Part shown: in pieces, positions 12,420 to 24,329 of the stretch
How positions within the stretch are numbered: position 1 is the stretch's first letter
How the letters are laid out: each line of letters starts with the position of its first letter
DNA from: Rhexocercosporidium sp. MPI-PUGE-AT-0058
Lineage: Eukaryota > Ascomycota > Leotiomycetes > Helotiales
Assembly (NCBI GenBank): GCA_020746875.1
Contig: JAGTJL010000014.1
Location: 1,860,001 to 1,924,000, forward strand
DNA length: 64,000 nucleotides
Direction: 5' to 3'
Notes under the pieces: model-generated
Seen by the model: the letters and a program-made list of their open reading frames with translations, nothing else
Databases searched by the model: none
What the model was told of the DNA's origin: nothing
Position numbers and translations under genes: made by a program

Positions 12420-15400
12420 ATGAAGCATCTCGAGCTTATCGAGCATTCTCTCAACATGGCTGCGATTGGGACACCACAGATCATGAGAGAAGATTCATCA
12501 TCGGTCGGTGAATGGCAGCCTAGTGAGGATGCGGTCGAAGCCATGCTCATACACAAAGCGGCTCTCCTTGAGGAGTATATCAGATTTAGTATTGTATGCC
12601 TATTCCTGGCAGAGTAACAATGTTCTGACCTTTTCAGATGGCCGCTCACAACCTCCACTTGGGGATCGATGCCAAGTGTTGAGGCAGAAAATCCAGTCTC
12701 TCGAGGACGACATCTCCAAGACCGGTAAGTACCGTGACGTCTTGAACATACAAATTTCTGACTGCGACTTGAAGGGAACTGGGAAGCAGCTCTGCAGTAT
12801 CTCCAAAACATTCCAGAGTCACATTTTCAACGGGTCACTCGCCAGGACTTCGTGCAATGGCTCGACAGTGATATTGCAACATCGCCTGTCATGCTTGAAA
12901 ATGCGGCAAATGGGAAGTCCTCGAGGAAACGGAAAGGGCAGGATTCAAATGATAGCTATCATGCATTCTCAGCATCATCACAAAACTCTTCACCTGACCC
13001 ATCCATTCGATCGAAGCGTCTTCGAACCGACGGGAGCGAGAAACCTCCTTGCCTGCGATGCAGGATTTTGAAAAAGAAGGTATGAACCGTGATCCATGAC
13101 TTGTTTACGCTGATGAGATATAGTGCGATTTTCTGGATCAGTGCCGGCATTGTCCAAGTCAAGGTTTCGAGAATGAGAGTGACTACTGGAAGGTACTTGG
13201 ATGCTTCAGAGGTCACCTACGTGATCTTTCCGATACATTCTGCCCTGGTAAGTCTTTCCAAGAGGATATTGAGCGTTTAGTCTGACGGATGTAGCATTTT
13301 CTCGATCGTGTCAAAGAACCCTGGTGTACCGAACTGGAGGAATTGAGATCATCAATTTCGTCCTCACAAAATCAAGAGTCTCGGATCAGAAGCGGAGACG
13401 TATGTTGCATTTAGTTCTTACACGGGATGATTTCTTCCAACTTGCAGAATCATCCTGGGAAGATACCGCAAGACGAGAATCTTTGGCATTGTCAGGGAGC
13501 TCTTCCCTGCAGCACGATGACAATACCGATAGCCAAAAGATTGGCCTGGAAGATTACGAAGCTGCATGGAGTGCACTTCAAGCAATATCTATGGATCGGG
13601 TATACTTGACGAGGACTGCCTATAATCTCTTCACTTTGCTTCGGCTGGGGAATGCGTTTTCCAGATCCGACGCGGTATGTAGAGTCTTCTTTTGCGAAAG
13701 CGACACTGACAATCTGTAGAAGTCCTGCGAACTGTTCCGACTAGCGAAGCGATTGCTTCGTCAATCAACAGAGCTGTATCTTCTGGAGAGGCTCTGTGGT
13801 CAAATTGCTTCTGGGGATATGATTGGCAAGGCACCGTTTGATCCGAGTCGGTCAACGCCGAACACTCTTGTGCTGGTGGATCTGAAAGAAGATGTCGAGA
13901 CTTTCCTTCGTAACTTCGAAAAGACCTGTTCTGGTCGAGCCAAGTTGAGCGGAACCGCTCAAATCGCCTGCTTCTATGCACTCTTGGTTTTCGGAGTGGC
14001 CAAATCCCTCTTCATCGATGCTTATTCGATCCGCACTATCTACGAAGATCCAAACCCTTGGAGTGAGGAAGAGGCGACGAAGATTGCTAGTGCATACAAG
14101 GTTCTGGTGGGCGTATTCTGCTGGGCCTCTAAAACCGACGTAGTTCTACAGCATGTGTCGAGTGTCGAAAATGGAGGAGCTCGAAACCAGCTTCTGCAAA
14201 CACAACAGATGGTACGAGCTAGTCAATGGGAGACATTCGGATTCAAGGGCACGAAAGATTTTCTTTTAGGTCTCGGGACATGCTCTCTCCCCGATGGCTC
14301 CTACAACGGCTTCTTCACACAAAAGTTTGGGTTGGACGAGCTTCCAACGCTTATTCTGAAGCCTGGAGCCATCGACAAATCGAATTCCGTTGAATGTCCT
14401 GAAATGACGGTGGGCGCTTCTCCTCCGAGCCATGAAACCAGTCCCGCGTCAACCAGCACCCTTGATAGCTCATGTGCAATTTTCTCTATTGATGAGAGGA
14501 TACCCTCCTCGGCATCACCTGGAGCCGCCATTCAACCTGGATCGTCTGATGTCGCTTCCAGAGAGCTGCTGCAAAAGAAATATTCAGAAGTGCCTAGGTA
14601 TGAAAGTCCGATTGGGTCTAGTCCCACGACTTTCACATTTGTAGCCCACAATAGAACCGATCCTCACGTTCCAACTCGCACTCATGGTGGTAGAAAAGGT
14701 GCCTTGCCTCCGGCAACCCTGAAAAAGACGAGAGAGGTCAGAAGGGTGGGAGCTTGTTGGAATTGCTGGGTGATGAAAATGCCTGTCAGTATACCACTTG
14801 AAAGATAATGCACCGTACTAACAAATTTTTAGTGTTCCGAGGGTATGATCTGCCAGAGATGCGAGAAGAAAGGCGCGAAATCACCTGCCCGCTGTAACCG
14901 AGCTCCATTTGCCGCCTACATGGATACTCTTTTCCCAGGTATGCCACTTTAATAAACCCAATATATTGAAGCAACTGACTGTTTTAGAATGGATCATCTC
15001 AGATTTCAGTACCGAAGCCATCAAATCATACATTGCAACCAACACACGTGGCTTCACCTCGCAAACCATGGACGTGGATGTCACATCTTGGGCGGACGCA
15101 TTCAGCATGACCCTGTCGGTCAACTACTTCACCCCAATCCCAGACGGCTCTACGCAGCAAACATACAACGATAAGGATGGAAAGCCGCTTGGTGTTGAAT
15201 CTCTTCCAGTAGGAATCCTTGACCTCGATGTGAAGGTTCTCGGCGATATTTCTCTCAAAAAAATCGATGTGATCATTCAAGGCCCCAGATTCCCCGTCCA
15301 GATCCTCGGACATGACAGTTCAAATTTCTCGAGCCTAGTATTCGAGATTTTGCTCGACTTTTACAATGCGATGGCAGTTGTAAGTTGCCCGCTGCACTTT

Positions 15401-16174
15401 CGAACGTCTAGCTTACTGACAGCACGCAGAAAGACAAACTCATCCATGACTGCTTCAGGTTGATCGCCACCATTCGCTCGATAAACCGCCCAGTCCTCTT
15501 CACATCCCCGTCCGCAACGCATATCCTATCCCAGCTGCAAGTTGACTCTCCTACATCCCAACTCTACTCCTCACGCATCCTTAACCGTCAGACAAAAGCA
15601 CTCTCATACCACACCAGCCGTCTCATGACGACCAAAGTCCTCGCCCAACTCGAAAAGACCATGCGCAGCCGCGATAAATCGCTCTGGCCGAATTGCTTCG
15701 CTGCCATGCTGCTGCTGACTTACTGTATGGAACAGATGGAAGTTCTGGCTCGTGCACATGTTCAGGCTGCGAGGATGGGAGATCCAGAATCAAAACCTAC
15801 GGTTGAAGGAGAGCCGGAGGAGTATTGTGAGCTGGTTGATAAAGGGCCGTATGCGCAGCTGTCACATCTTTTTCATGCTTTATATCGGACGGGGAAGGCG
15901 GATAATGGTGGTTTGAATCCGCTCAGGGAGGATTTTTACCGTCAGGATGATGCTGGATTCGATGACATTGCGATGAAAATGATCCGTGACATTGGAGAGA
16001 AAGTTATGAATAATGGTAAGTCCTTGCTCTCTGCGCATTGAGGATTTGCTGATAGGTGCAGTTGAAACCTTGCGGGAACGAATTAAACCACTTGACTTTG
16101 ATGTTGAACAGGAAGAGTTTGCAAAGAAGAGCTCTGGACGACTTATGGCAAAGTTTCTGTTGTCATTCATTTAG
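12420..16174 (+). CDS. Large protein with two separate zinc-cluster-like motifs
   Basis: I reconstruct 11 exons: 12420-12588, 12638-12724, 12775-13079, 13124-13247, 13295-13399, 13448-13674, 13720-14784, 14833-14938, 14988-15379, 15430-16015 and 16062-16174, giving 1,092 residues. Every junction keeps frame. A first cluster at about residues 178-212 reads CLRCRILKKKCDFLDQCRHC; one Cys is displaced relative to standard Zn2Cys6. A second at about 685-715 reads CWNCWVMKMPCSEGMICQRC with a trailing KKG. Each is split by an intron right at its third Cys. Helical regions follow both clusters. It is probably a nuclear regulator of a fungal two-cluster family; the targets are unknown. The ATG at 12420 is directly preceded by a stop, so it is either the true start or an exon edge. 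Confidence 0.75.
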
Positions 16175-17160
16175 AGCGAGAGTGATATATCCTGAAATCT
16201 CTTCAAGGATGATCTCGGAAAATGGGAATTTGCAATGAGGTAATGATGAGTTGAAGATGACGGAAATGAGCAATGACTGAGACTGGGTATAATATGGAAT
16301 GGGAAACGACTGATGAGAATGAATATCACTTTCATAGCATCTACAATAGCAAGACTTGAGATGTAAGGATCTATATCCATCTCATGAATGTCGATCACTG
16401 CAAAGTAAATCTGATCCGTCTTATTACCAGTCAGACTTTGGTAAGTGATACTGCATCCAATTTTTTTTATATTTTTTTTTGTATTGATATGGGTCCTTAT
16501 ATCTCCTTGCTCTCGTCAGGGGTCGTGGCATGATAACCAACAGCCATGCGAATTCGAAGGCCACGGCTAATCATTAAGTATCTCGAACAGATAAAGAAAA
16601 AAATGAGAGTCGAGGTTCCTGTCAACTACAAACGCGATTTTGGGAGCAGGCGTATCTCTGCCGTGAAAGCAATAATTGTGATTCCTGAAGTCGTTGTCTT
16701 CCGCCCATAGCATGCTGGCCTAGAAATTGTGCGCAGAAAGTGTAATAGGAGTCTTCTCAGACCCCCACATCTTTTGTTCTCGAATTATCTGACTCGAACC
16801 TTCAGATGTCCTACCTGGAAGGCCGGTTCCCTCATCTATGATTGACACATCGTAACGCATTGGTCAGATTTTGCGGATCCTCGTACCCTCGCTGCGAGCT
16901 GCCATTGACCAGGTCCGCAATTGCAGTTCGGGAGGGGGTTGGAGGAACATTGTGAACGTATAGGCAGGGACCGTGTCTCGTCAGGCTCCTTCAGCTCCAT
17001 CATCCTACGAGCATCAGCTTCTGAGCCCAATGGCGTAGTGGCACCCCTTCTCTGCGAAGGAGAACAGTCCAGAAGATCCAAAGCTTACCCAGATTTTGTA
17101 TATGAAAGGATATATAACATCCACATGAATCGACCGCTCCTCAGCTTCAAATTTCCTCCT
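16175..17160. other. Intergenic, no gene seen
   Basis: A T-rich run lies near 16460-16480. Short ORFs at 16836-17169 show no coding character or motif. Confidence 0.4.
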
Positions 17161-17800
17161 CTAGAGTAGAATAGACTCTTCAAAGGCTTGACGGCGTTGC
17201 TCCTTCTCGGCCCTTAAGTTCTCCTGCTTCTGGAACATGCCCACTTCCTCGACTTGTCTGCTCGTAAAGTGTTCATTATGCCATGGATGGGATCGAGCCC
17301 ACCAGTCGACTCACGCATCGCTTGAAGGATCTGCCATTGTTTGGAGTGCGAAGATGGTTGCTGCAATTAGTTGAGGCTTGTAGTCTTCATGGTGATGTGA
17401 CGTGTTTCGCGTGAGGTGTGAAGTTGCTTGGCGTGTCGGTCACATGTCGCCCCTTGGCAGCTTTTCTGTTGTTGATTTTTGCTTCCTGCGATCATCACCA
17501 CAACCTTTATGTATTTCCAGTTAAACGAGGCTTGACGAAGTACCTTCAGCTCAAATTATGTCTAGATTGTTTATCCTGTTTGAGCAATAAGGGCAGCATC
17601 TCTTGCCGTCTGTTTCCTCATGATTTCATGTGGTGTCAACCCTCGTCGAGGATATCATTTCTTGCTCCATTCTCTAGTAGTATCTTCAAAATAGTCGTTT
17701 TGTTATGCCGTACTGCTTCATGTAACGGATGTTGCATTTGCACCATCGGTTCGAGTGCCGTTCGGATTAGAAAGTTCCAATTCATGCTGCGAACGTGGTT
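17161..17800 (-). pseudogene. Ankyrin-type gene remnant
   Basis: On the minus strand near 17640-17740 the sequence reads HPLHEAVRHNKTTILKILLE then NGARNDILDEG, an ankyrin repeat. It continues one base out of frame as LTPHEIMRKQTARDAALIAQ. Further along, 17340-17161 reads as an apparently coding C-terminus (DWWARSHPWHNEHFTSRQVE ... RRQAFEESILL) interrupted by TGA at 17311-17313, where CGA would fit. The part between (17400-17570) has several stops. A frameshift plus a C-to-T-type stop suggests a decayed gene; a cryptic intron (GTGAGT at the TGA) could explain the stop but not the frameshift. Confidence 0.45.
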
Positions 17801-18442
17801 GTGAACATGTCGTCGGTATCGTTGTCTTTCCCCACAGAAGCGTCATCGTTGGTGAGTCCCTCGATTACTCTCGGATTCCAGCTGATGGTATTTTTCGGTT
17901 ACTGCTGTTTTGGTCGTTTGTGGTCAACGCAATTCATATTTGACTGTACGTCTCGCGTTTCTTAACAGCATCTGAGATAACTGATATAAGCCTATCTGAA
18001 TCTTTTGACCTCATTCTTATTATGTACCAAGACGTTTCCTTTGTACAGACATGTATGAGGACAAGTCGACCTCCCGTCGGCAATTGCATTCTATCTTTTA
18101 TGTGCTCATCAGGATATGGAGAGTCTGCGACTCGGCGGCGGGATGCTCACGCTGAGGATCACACAAAACGGTAAGCGAACGGACCCCTGAACCCCTGAAT
18201 GAAGGTTAAGATTAAGGTGCGGATGCAGGCCGGTGCTCAACCCCATGGAGAGACTCAAGGCGCGCCGCGCCGACATGGGTTCAAGATTCGTCTGATTGGC
18301 AGCACATCTATTTGTCTACGCGAAGGATGCGGGCTGCGCCGCTGATGATTTGATGAGGTCTTGGTGAAGTCTCACCAAACCCCATCTCGATCTTTCTTTT
18401 ACGAGTTTCAAACTTCGCTCACTGTTGTGCGTTCCTGCTATC
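17801..18442. other. Promoter region of the GH72 gene
   Basis: No ORF with coding character. It contains GC-rich short palindromes such as GGCGCGCCGCGCC near 18260. Confidence 0.35.
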
Positions 18443-20600
18443 ATGGCATTCATCAGGAAACTGGCCGCGGTCAGCCTCTTTTTTGCCCTTCCTATCATTT
18501 CTCTTCCGACAATTTCTGTTATTGGCGCTAAGTTCTTTGATTCCGAAGGCAATCAATTCTTCATAAAGGGTAGAACTCTACTCAGACGCAGGATTTCCAT
18601 TTTGCTGACATGTGGTAAATTACAGGTGTAGTCTATCAACTATCGAATAATGCCCCTTATGATCCTTTAGTCGATACGGCGCAATGTACTAGAGATGTAA
18701 GTCGGCATTCAGCAAGCATACATACACAATCTGATCTTATCAAGGCCAGCCTTCTGAAGACTCTCGGCGCAAACACAGTTCGCGTATACACGGTAGACGC
18801 GAAGTCTGATCATACAGGATGTATGGCGGCATTCGACGCGGTGGGAATTTACGTTCTTGTCGGGTTGGGCGATCCCACAAACTCACTTAATCGAGTAGGT
18901 TCTATAGTCCATTCTTCGGGTACCAGTTGCTAATTGGATATTTCTAGGCCGATCCGAAATGGACAGACGATCTTTACAACCATTTCACTGCAACGATAGA
19001 TGCGTTCTCAGGATTCAACAATACCTTGGGTTTCTTCGCTGGGAATGAGATAATCAATGATTCTACCGGTTCTTCGTTGGCTCCATACATAAAAGCGATT
19101 GCTATCGATCTAAAAGCATACCGAGATGGCATGAATTATCGGACAATACCGATAGGATATGGGGCGGCAGATGTTACGAGTCTTTCACCAATGCTTCAAG
19201 ATTATTTAGCTTGTGGTTCCAACGGTATAGACTTCTTCGGCCAGCATGACTACAGCTGGTGTGGGGCGTCTACCATGGCCAAGTCTGGATTTGATAAACT
19301 CTACGCAAATGCTTCCGGTTACAACGTTCCCATCTTCATCGCCGAAACTGGCTGTACGGAAAACACACCAAGGACGTGGGGAGACCAGATTGCATTATTT
19401 GGGAGTGCTATGAACGACCGTTTCTCGGGAGCGATAGTGTACGAGTGGTCTCTCCATGAGAATGGGTACGGCCTGATATCTTACGCTGGGGGAGCAGCAA
19501 GTGGAACACCGACACCGATTTCGGCCGACTTCAGTAATCTCAAATCTCGATGGTCAACGCTGACACCAACCGGCATACCCCTACCATCCTACGATATCAG
19601 AACAGTGACATCCACGCTTGCTTGTCCAAGCTCTACGGCAAGCGTCTGGTCAGTGAATGGAGAAGTGTCACTTCCTACTCTGGCGAGAGAAGTCATCAAC
19701 ACTAGAATCTCTAGCTCGTCATCTAAGACGGGGATTTCAGCACTTACTGGACTTCCTACTCTTACTGGAAAGACATCTTCGGCAAAATCAAGTGCCACTT
19801 CCACCTCCTCTAACCCCTTGGATGACACCGCAAATGCTCAGACCGATTCGACTTCCAGCTCGGGGCTTGCGACTGGAGCTATCGTTGGCATTGCGGTCGG
19901 AGTTGTCTTGATGATTATTGCAGCAGCTATAGCATTTTTACTATGGCGCCGGCGCAAGAAGCAACAGCCTTCAGCTCCCCTAGATCTCACTCCCGAGGGT
20001 CTGGAGGTAGGGTCGCCTCCACCAAAGCACGAATTAGACAGCAATGCCATCATGGAGAAGTTTTCTGAGCGTCAATTGAAAGCCGAGCTTCCAGACGGTC
20101 ATTCTGCGACATTCTCGGACGGGACAACACAAAACACAGACTCGGAACCAAGTACAGCGATTGTCTCTGGTGCATTGGGCGCCGTCGCTGGTCCACCAGC
20201 TGCTACCGATGAAACAAGACACTCTCAGAACTTCGACAAGTCTGCTCCTGCAGCAGAACTAGCCACTGGTCCAGCAACACCAAAGCCCGTGGCAGCATCC
20301 ATAGCTCAGTCAACTACTTCCGTCACTCGAAGATCTGTGCCTGGAGCAGTCGCTTCAGCATCTTGGGCTAATACGCCTTGGCATTCTCCTCCAATGGACG
20401 AAACACCAAATCAGGAAGCACCGCTTCTCTCGGGAACTGACGAGGAGGACGAAATGAGGAGGCTGGATGAAGCAGAGAGACGTCTCGATGCAAAAATCGC
20501 CGAATCGGAAAGAATTCGTGCTTTGAAGGAAGAGAAGGCTGCACTCCAGGCGAAGCGAGCAGAGTTGATAATGGCGCGAGATAAAGCTCCCAAGTCTTGA
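18443..20600 (+). CDS. GH72 beta-1,3-glucanosyltransferase-like protein with transmembrane anchor
   Basis: Four exons (18443-18569, 18626-18696, 18745-18894, 18948-20600) give 666 residues. A signal peptide (MAFIRKLAAVSLFFALPIIS) precedes a GH72 catalytic domain that elongates beta-1,3-glucan chains of the wall. The FFIKGVVYQ start motif, the acid/base Glu in AGNEI (about residue 150) and the nucleophile in FIAETGC (about 249) are present. After a Ser/Thr-rich stalk there is a transmembrane helix (about 426-449, GAIVGIAVGVVLMIIAAAIA) followed by WRRRKK and a tail of about 215 residues. The tail ends in a charged coiled coil (EAERRLDAKIAESERIRALK). Usual family members end in a GPI signal; none is present here, nor a Cys-rich X8/CBM43 module. 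Confidence 0.88.
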
Positions 20601-21512
20601 TTGAACCTTCACAACTTTATTGGATGGCTGTAACCGATGGAAACTCCTACGATACACCCCAAGCAACCCACAACCTCAAATAGATTTCGGAAGGATGAAT
20701 CAAGCAGGAGATACAGAGCTCCTAGACAACTCCAGCTGGTCGCATTCGAGCGGAAAATATAACAACCATTCTCCGCCCCTCACTATACCATAAGACCGAC
20801 GATATCAAGATTGGCACATTACTTTATTGAGATATGGGAGGTCGCAACTTACCGTCGGCATCCACATCCTTACATTTGAGCTAATACCTGGATCGACCCG
20901 GCCCCGAAATGATACCCCGCAGTCTGAACTCTCTCTGACCGCCGATACCTCTGTATGACGGAAACAGTCAATTTTCTGGTCATTGAATGAATCTTTTCGA
21001 TTTTTGATATGATTTACCTGTTCATATTGTGCCTAGGAATTCTATGATTCTTGAGTGAAGCTTTTCTGTTTGTGTGAATTCCTTGGCAGCCGGCTAATTT
21101 GGACCTTGAGTTACATCCCCCACTTCCCTTCCCATTCACTCAACAGTATTTCGGATTTTACCTCGGGAGCTATCTGTGGAGCAGAAATAGACTGCCACCT
21201 TCACACCTTCTATCCGTTCCTTCTTATCTGTCATATCCAACGTGGATGTTCGTCCGGTGTCTCGTATCTCGATGGCAAGCTTCCCCACTTTCAGATCTAA
21301 ACCTTACAGCGATCATCGTCACCAGTGCGGATCATAGATCATAGCAACGTTACTTCCTTGCGTTCATTTCGATCCCGGTCTGCAAACATGTAATTTTCAA
21401 CATACGTACCAAGCTGGTCGGTTGAGTTGAGGATATAAGTGCCGATGTTAATATAAAACTCCTGACCTCCTCCCGAGCTCTAACTTCAACGGAACAAGTT
21501 CAGATAGCAGTG
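20601..21512. other. Intergenic between the two carbohydrate-active genes
   Basis: No gene seen. TAATATAAAA near 21449-21458 is a plausible TATA element about 55-65 bp before the GH20 start codon. Confidence 0.45.
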
Positions 21513-23812
21513 ATGAGGTTGTCTGTTCTAGCAGGTGCAAGCTTGTTGCTTCCACTTCAGATCTGTAACCCTGCCCTTCCCCGACAATCAATTCTGGCTA
21601 ACATATTCCAGCTGCGCGATGGGTCGGCATCCCCACCGTGCCATTTGAGGCATCCGGCCCAAATGGTTCATTCTCACTCAAGCAGTTGAAGTCTATTATC
21701 GTCGATTCAGCTTTCCAGAACACCGTCGACAGCAAAGGAGAAACTCTCATTCCACCCACCCTCAAGAGCTTCGCTTCCACTTTTAGCGATGACTTGCTTT
21801 TCTCTCTGGATCTGAAAGTCCCGGTCAGTACCGGTAAATCTGCTGCGAAGAATTCGATTTTCTTGACGCTCGGCAATTCCAGCGATTACCTGGACGCAGC
21901 TGGGAGACCAACTTCCGAAGGGTACTCCATCCAGGCCACAGCGCAGGGAATTGTAATCATTGGAGCGAGTCCGCTGGGTGTTTGGTGGGGAACCAGGTCA
22001 ATTCTACAGCAAGGCGTCTTGGGCCAGAAATTGAGTCTGGGAAGTGCAACCGACTCACCAGGATGGGGAATTCGGGGAGCATTTGTAAAGCCCTCAAAAC
22101 TTTTCATGATGTGATTTAAGCTTACTGATTTCTAGCTGGACGTCGGAAGACATTACTACCCACCAGAATTCATCATCGAGATGTGTTCCTATCTCTCGTT
22201 CTTCAAACAAAACACACTCCACCTGCATCTCAGCGACAGCATGAATCTTAACCCCATCCTGACCTACCAAGAAAAACTAGACTACTACTCCGCATTCCGT
22301 CTGAACTCCGACTCTCCTTCAGTTGCCGGGCTCAACAAACGCGCAAACGAGTCCTGGTACCGCACCGATTTCGAAAACATGCAACAAAAGTGCGCAAGTA
22401 GAGGCGTCACGATAATCCCCGAGATCGAAGCACCAGGCCACGCATTAGTCATCACGCAATGGAAGCCCGAACTAGCACTCAGCACCGATTTCACCATGTT
22501 GAACATCTCAAACTTAGAGACGATCCCAACAATGAAAACGATCTGGGATACCTTCATGCCCTGGTTCCACAGCAAGACTGTCCATCTCGGTGCAGACGAG
22601 TATTCCAGCCTCGAAGTCGCAGAATACAATCTCTATGTCAACACAATGCACGACTATATGCTTGCAAAATATAACAAGAACGTCAGAATATGGGGTACAT
22701 TCCGCCCAGGCGCCGCAACCGATGGCTCAGAAATCAACACCAACGTCTCGATCCAGCACTGGGAGTTCTTCGAGGATAACCCGTACTTCGATTACATCCA
22801 AAACAACTACTCCGTCCTCAACTCCGATGACCAGTTCTACATCGTAGCGAAGTGGTCAGGATCCTACCCTCAAACCCTGAACATGACAAGGATCTTTCAC
22901 GGAGCACCAGACGGCGGTCCTACCGCTCCATACATCTTCGACAAGTCCAACGCTACGAACAATCCACCTCGGGACAGTCCGTATGTGCTTGGACAGCTAC
23001 CCGCGCTGTGGAATGACATGGGTCCAAACAGCACCTCAGTCATCGAAGCGTATTACTCTCTACGAGAAGGTCTCCCAGCACTAGGAGACAAGCAGTGGGG
23101 CGGCGATCTACTCATGGATGAGTACTATTCCATTTTCCAAACATTGCAAGCCGCAATCCCAGGCCAGAATCTCGATCGCCGTGTCCCATCTAGAAACTCC
23201 ATGATCTTGTCCTACGACTTCTCAAGCTCGAACTCGAAGGCCGTGAAGGACAAGTCAGGGAATGGATACCATGGTACCTTGAACGGAAATTGTAACGTCA
23301 AGAACTCGGTGTTGACTTTGAAGAGCGGCTGTGAGGTTTCTACACCGCTGACTTCCAAGGGGAAGAATTATACGCTCTCGTTCTCCGTCAAACCCACTTC
23401 CTCGACGCCAGGTACGCTTTTCTCTGGTTCGGCATCGACCCTCAGAGCCGGCAATGGATCTATCGACAACATGATGCTGGTCACGGGCAGCACGCCATAT
23501 GTGCTGAACTACACCCTCCCAGTGGGAACATGGACGGATGTCAAGCTCATCGGGATAAACAATGCTACGTATCTTGCTATCACGCCGCAGGGAAGTAAGG
23601 AAGAGATGGTCCATGAGTTTACTATTGTTATTGGGATCTACTCGAATAGCTTTGTCTGGAATCTGCCGATGGCTATTGAGGCACCGATTGCTGCTATTGG
23701 TGGTGACGATTTCGAGGGGTTGATGAAGAATGTTAAGCTGGTTGATGGCGCGGATGAGAAGTATGCTGCGTATGTTGCACCTCTAATCATCGGTGTCGCA
23801 CCGTATACTTAA
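21513..23812 (+). CDS. Secreted GH20 beta-N-acetylhexosaminidase
   Basis: Three exons (21513-21564, 21612-22084, 22136-23812) give 733 residues. The first intron falls just after the signal peptide (MRLSVLAGASLLLPLQI). The N-terminal GH20b-type domain leads into the TIM barrel, with the catalytic Asp-Glu pair in VHLGADEYSS (about residues 329-330) and upstream LHLHLSDS and PEIEAPGHA motifs. The enzyme removes terminal GlcNAc from chitin oligomers or glycans outside the cell. An extra C-terminal domain of about 200 residues begins LSYDFSSSNSKAVKDKSGNG and resembles a concanavalin/LamG-type beta sandwich. No defects seen. Confidence 0.87.
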
Positions 23813-24329
23813 GAACCTAGGGCTCAAATAGGATCACCTCAATGCCAGTTGCATGTCATTTCAAAGTCGCAGTCACTGTTACTCGGGGCTTTAGGAAATG
23901 GTCAGATGTGTGATTGAGTCTCGCCCCACGCATTCAAAATTCTACTACCCAATGACATGGTGTTCTGAATACTTCATTTCCCTTGCCGGACTCAAGATCC
24001 GGCAAACAACTTCCACTTTCAATTAGCCAAGTATTTTCTGCACAGGTACTTCACCAACCCTGAGAAGTGCTCTTTGATTTTCCAGCCAAATAATTCAAGG
24101 TAACCAGGTCCATCATATAGCTGCGTAGCAAGTATACAGCGGAGTCGCTCTGAGAGCATAGCTGGCATCATTCCCAGCATAAATCAAACAATTGTCTCCA
24201 AATTCTGGACAGATGTCAAGCTCTTATGACAGGGCGAAGAAGCATGCTTGCTCGGTAGGCGCCCTCATATCCACAAGCCCTCAAAGCGGATAGGCTTCCA
24301 TTTCCAGAGTTCAGGAACAACATGCTTCA
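23813..24329. other. Intergenic between convergent genes
   Basis: No supported gene. It holds the 3' ends of the hexosaminidase and of the broken minus-strand gene. Confidence 0.4.

Noticed and set aside
12098..12511. 137-codon plus-strand ORF upstream of the dual zinc-cluster gene
   Set aside because: It overlaps exon 1 of that gene in another frame; only the other frame joins to later exons.
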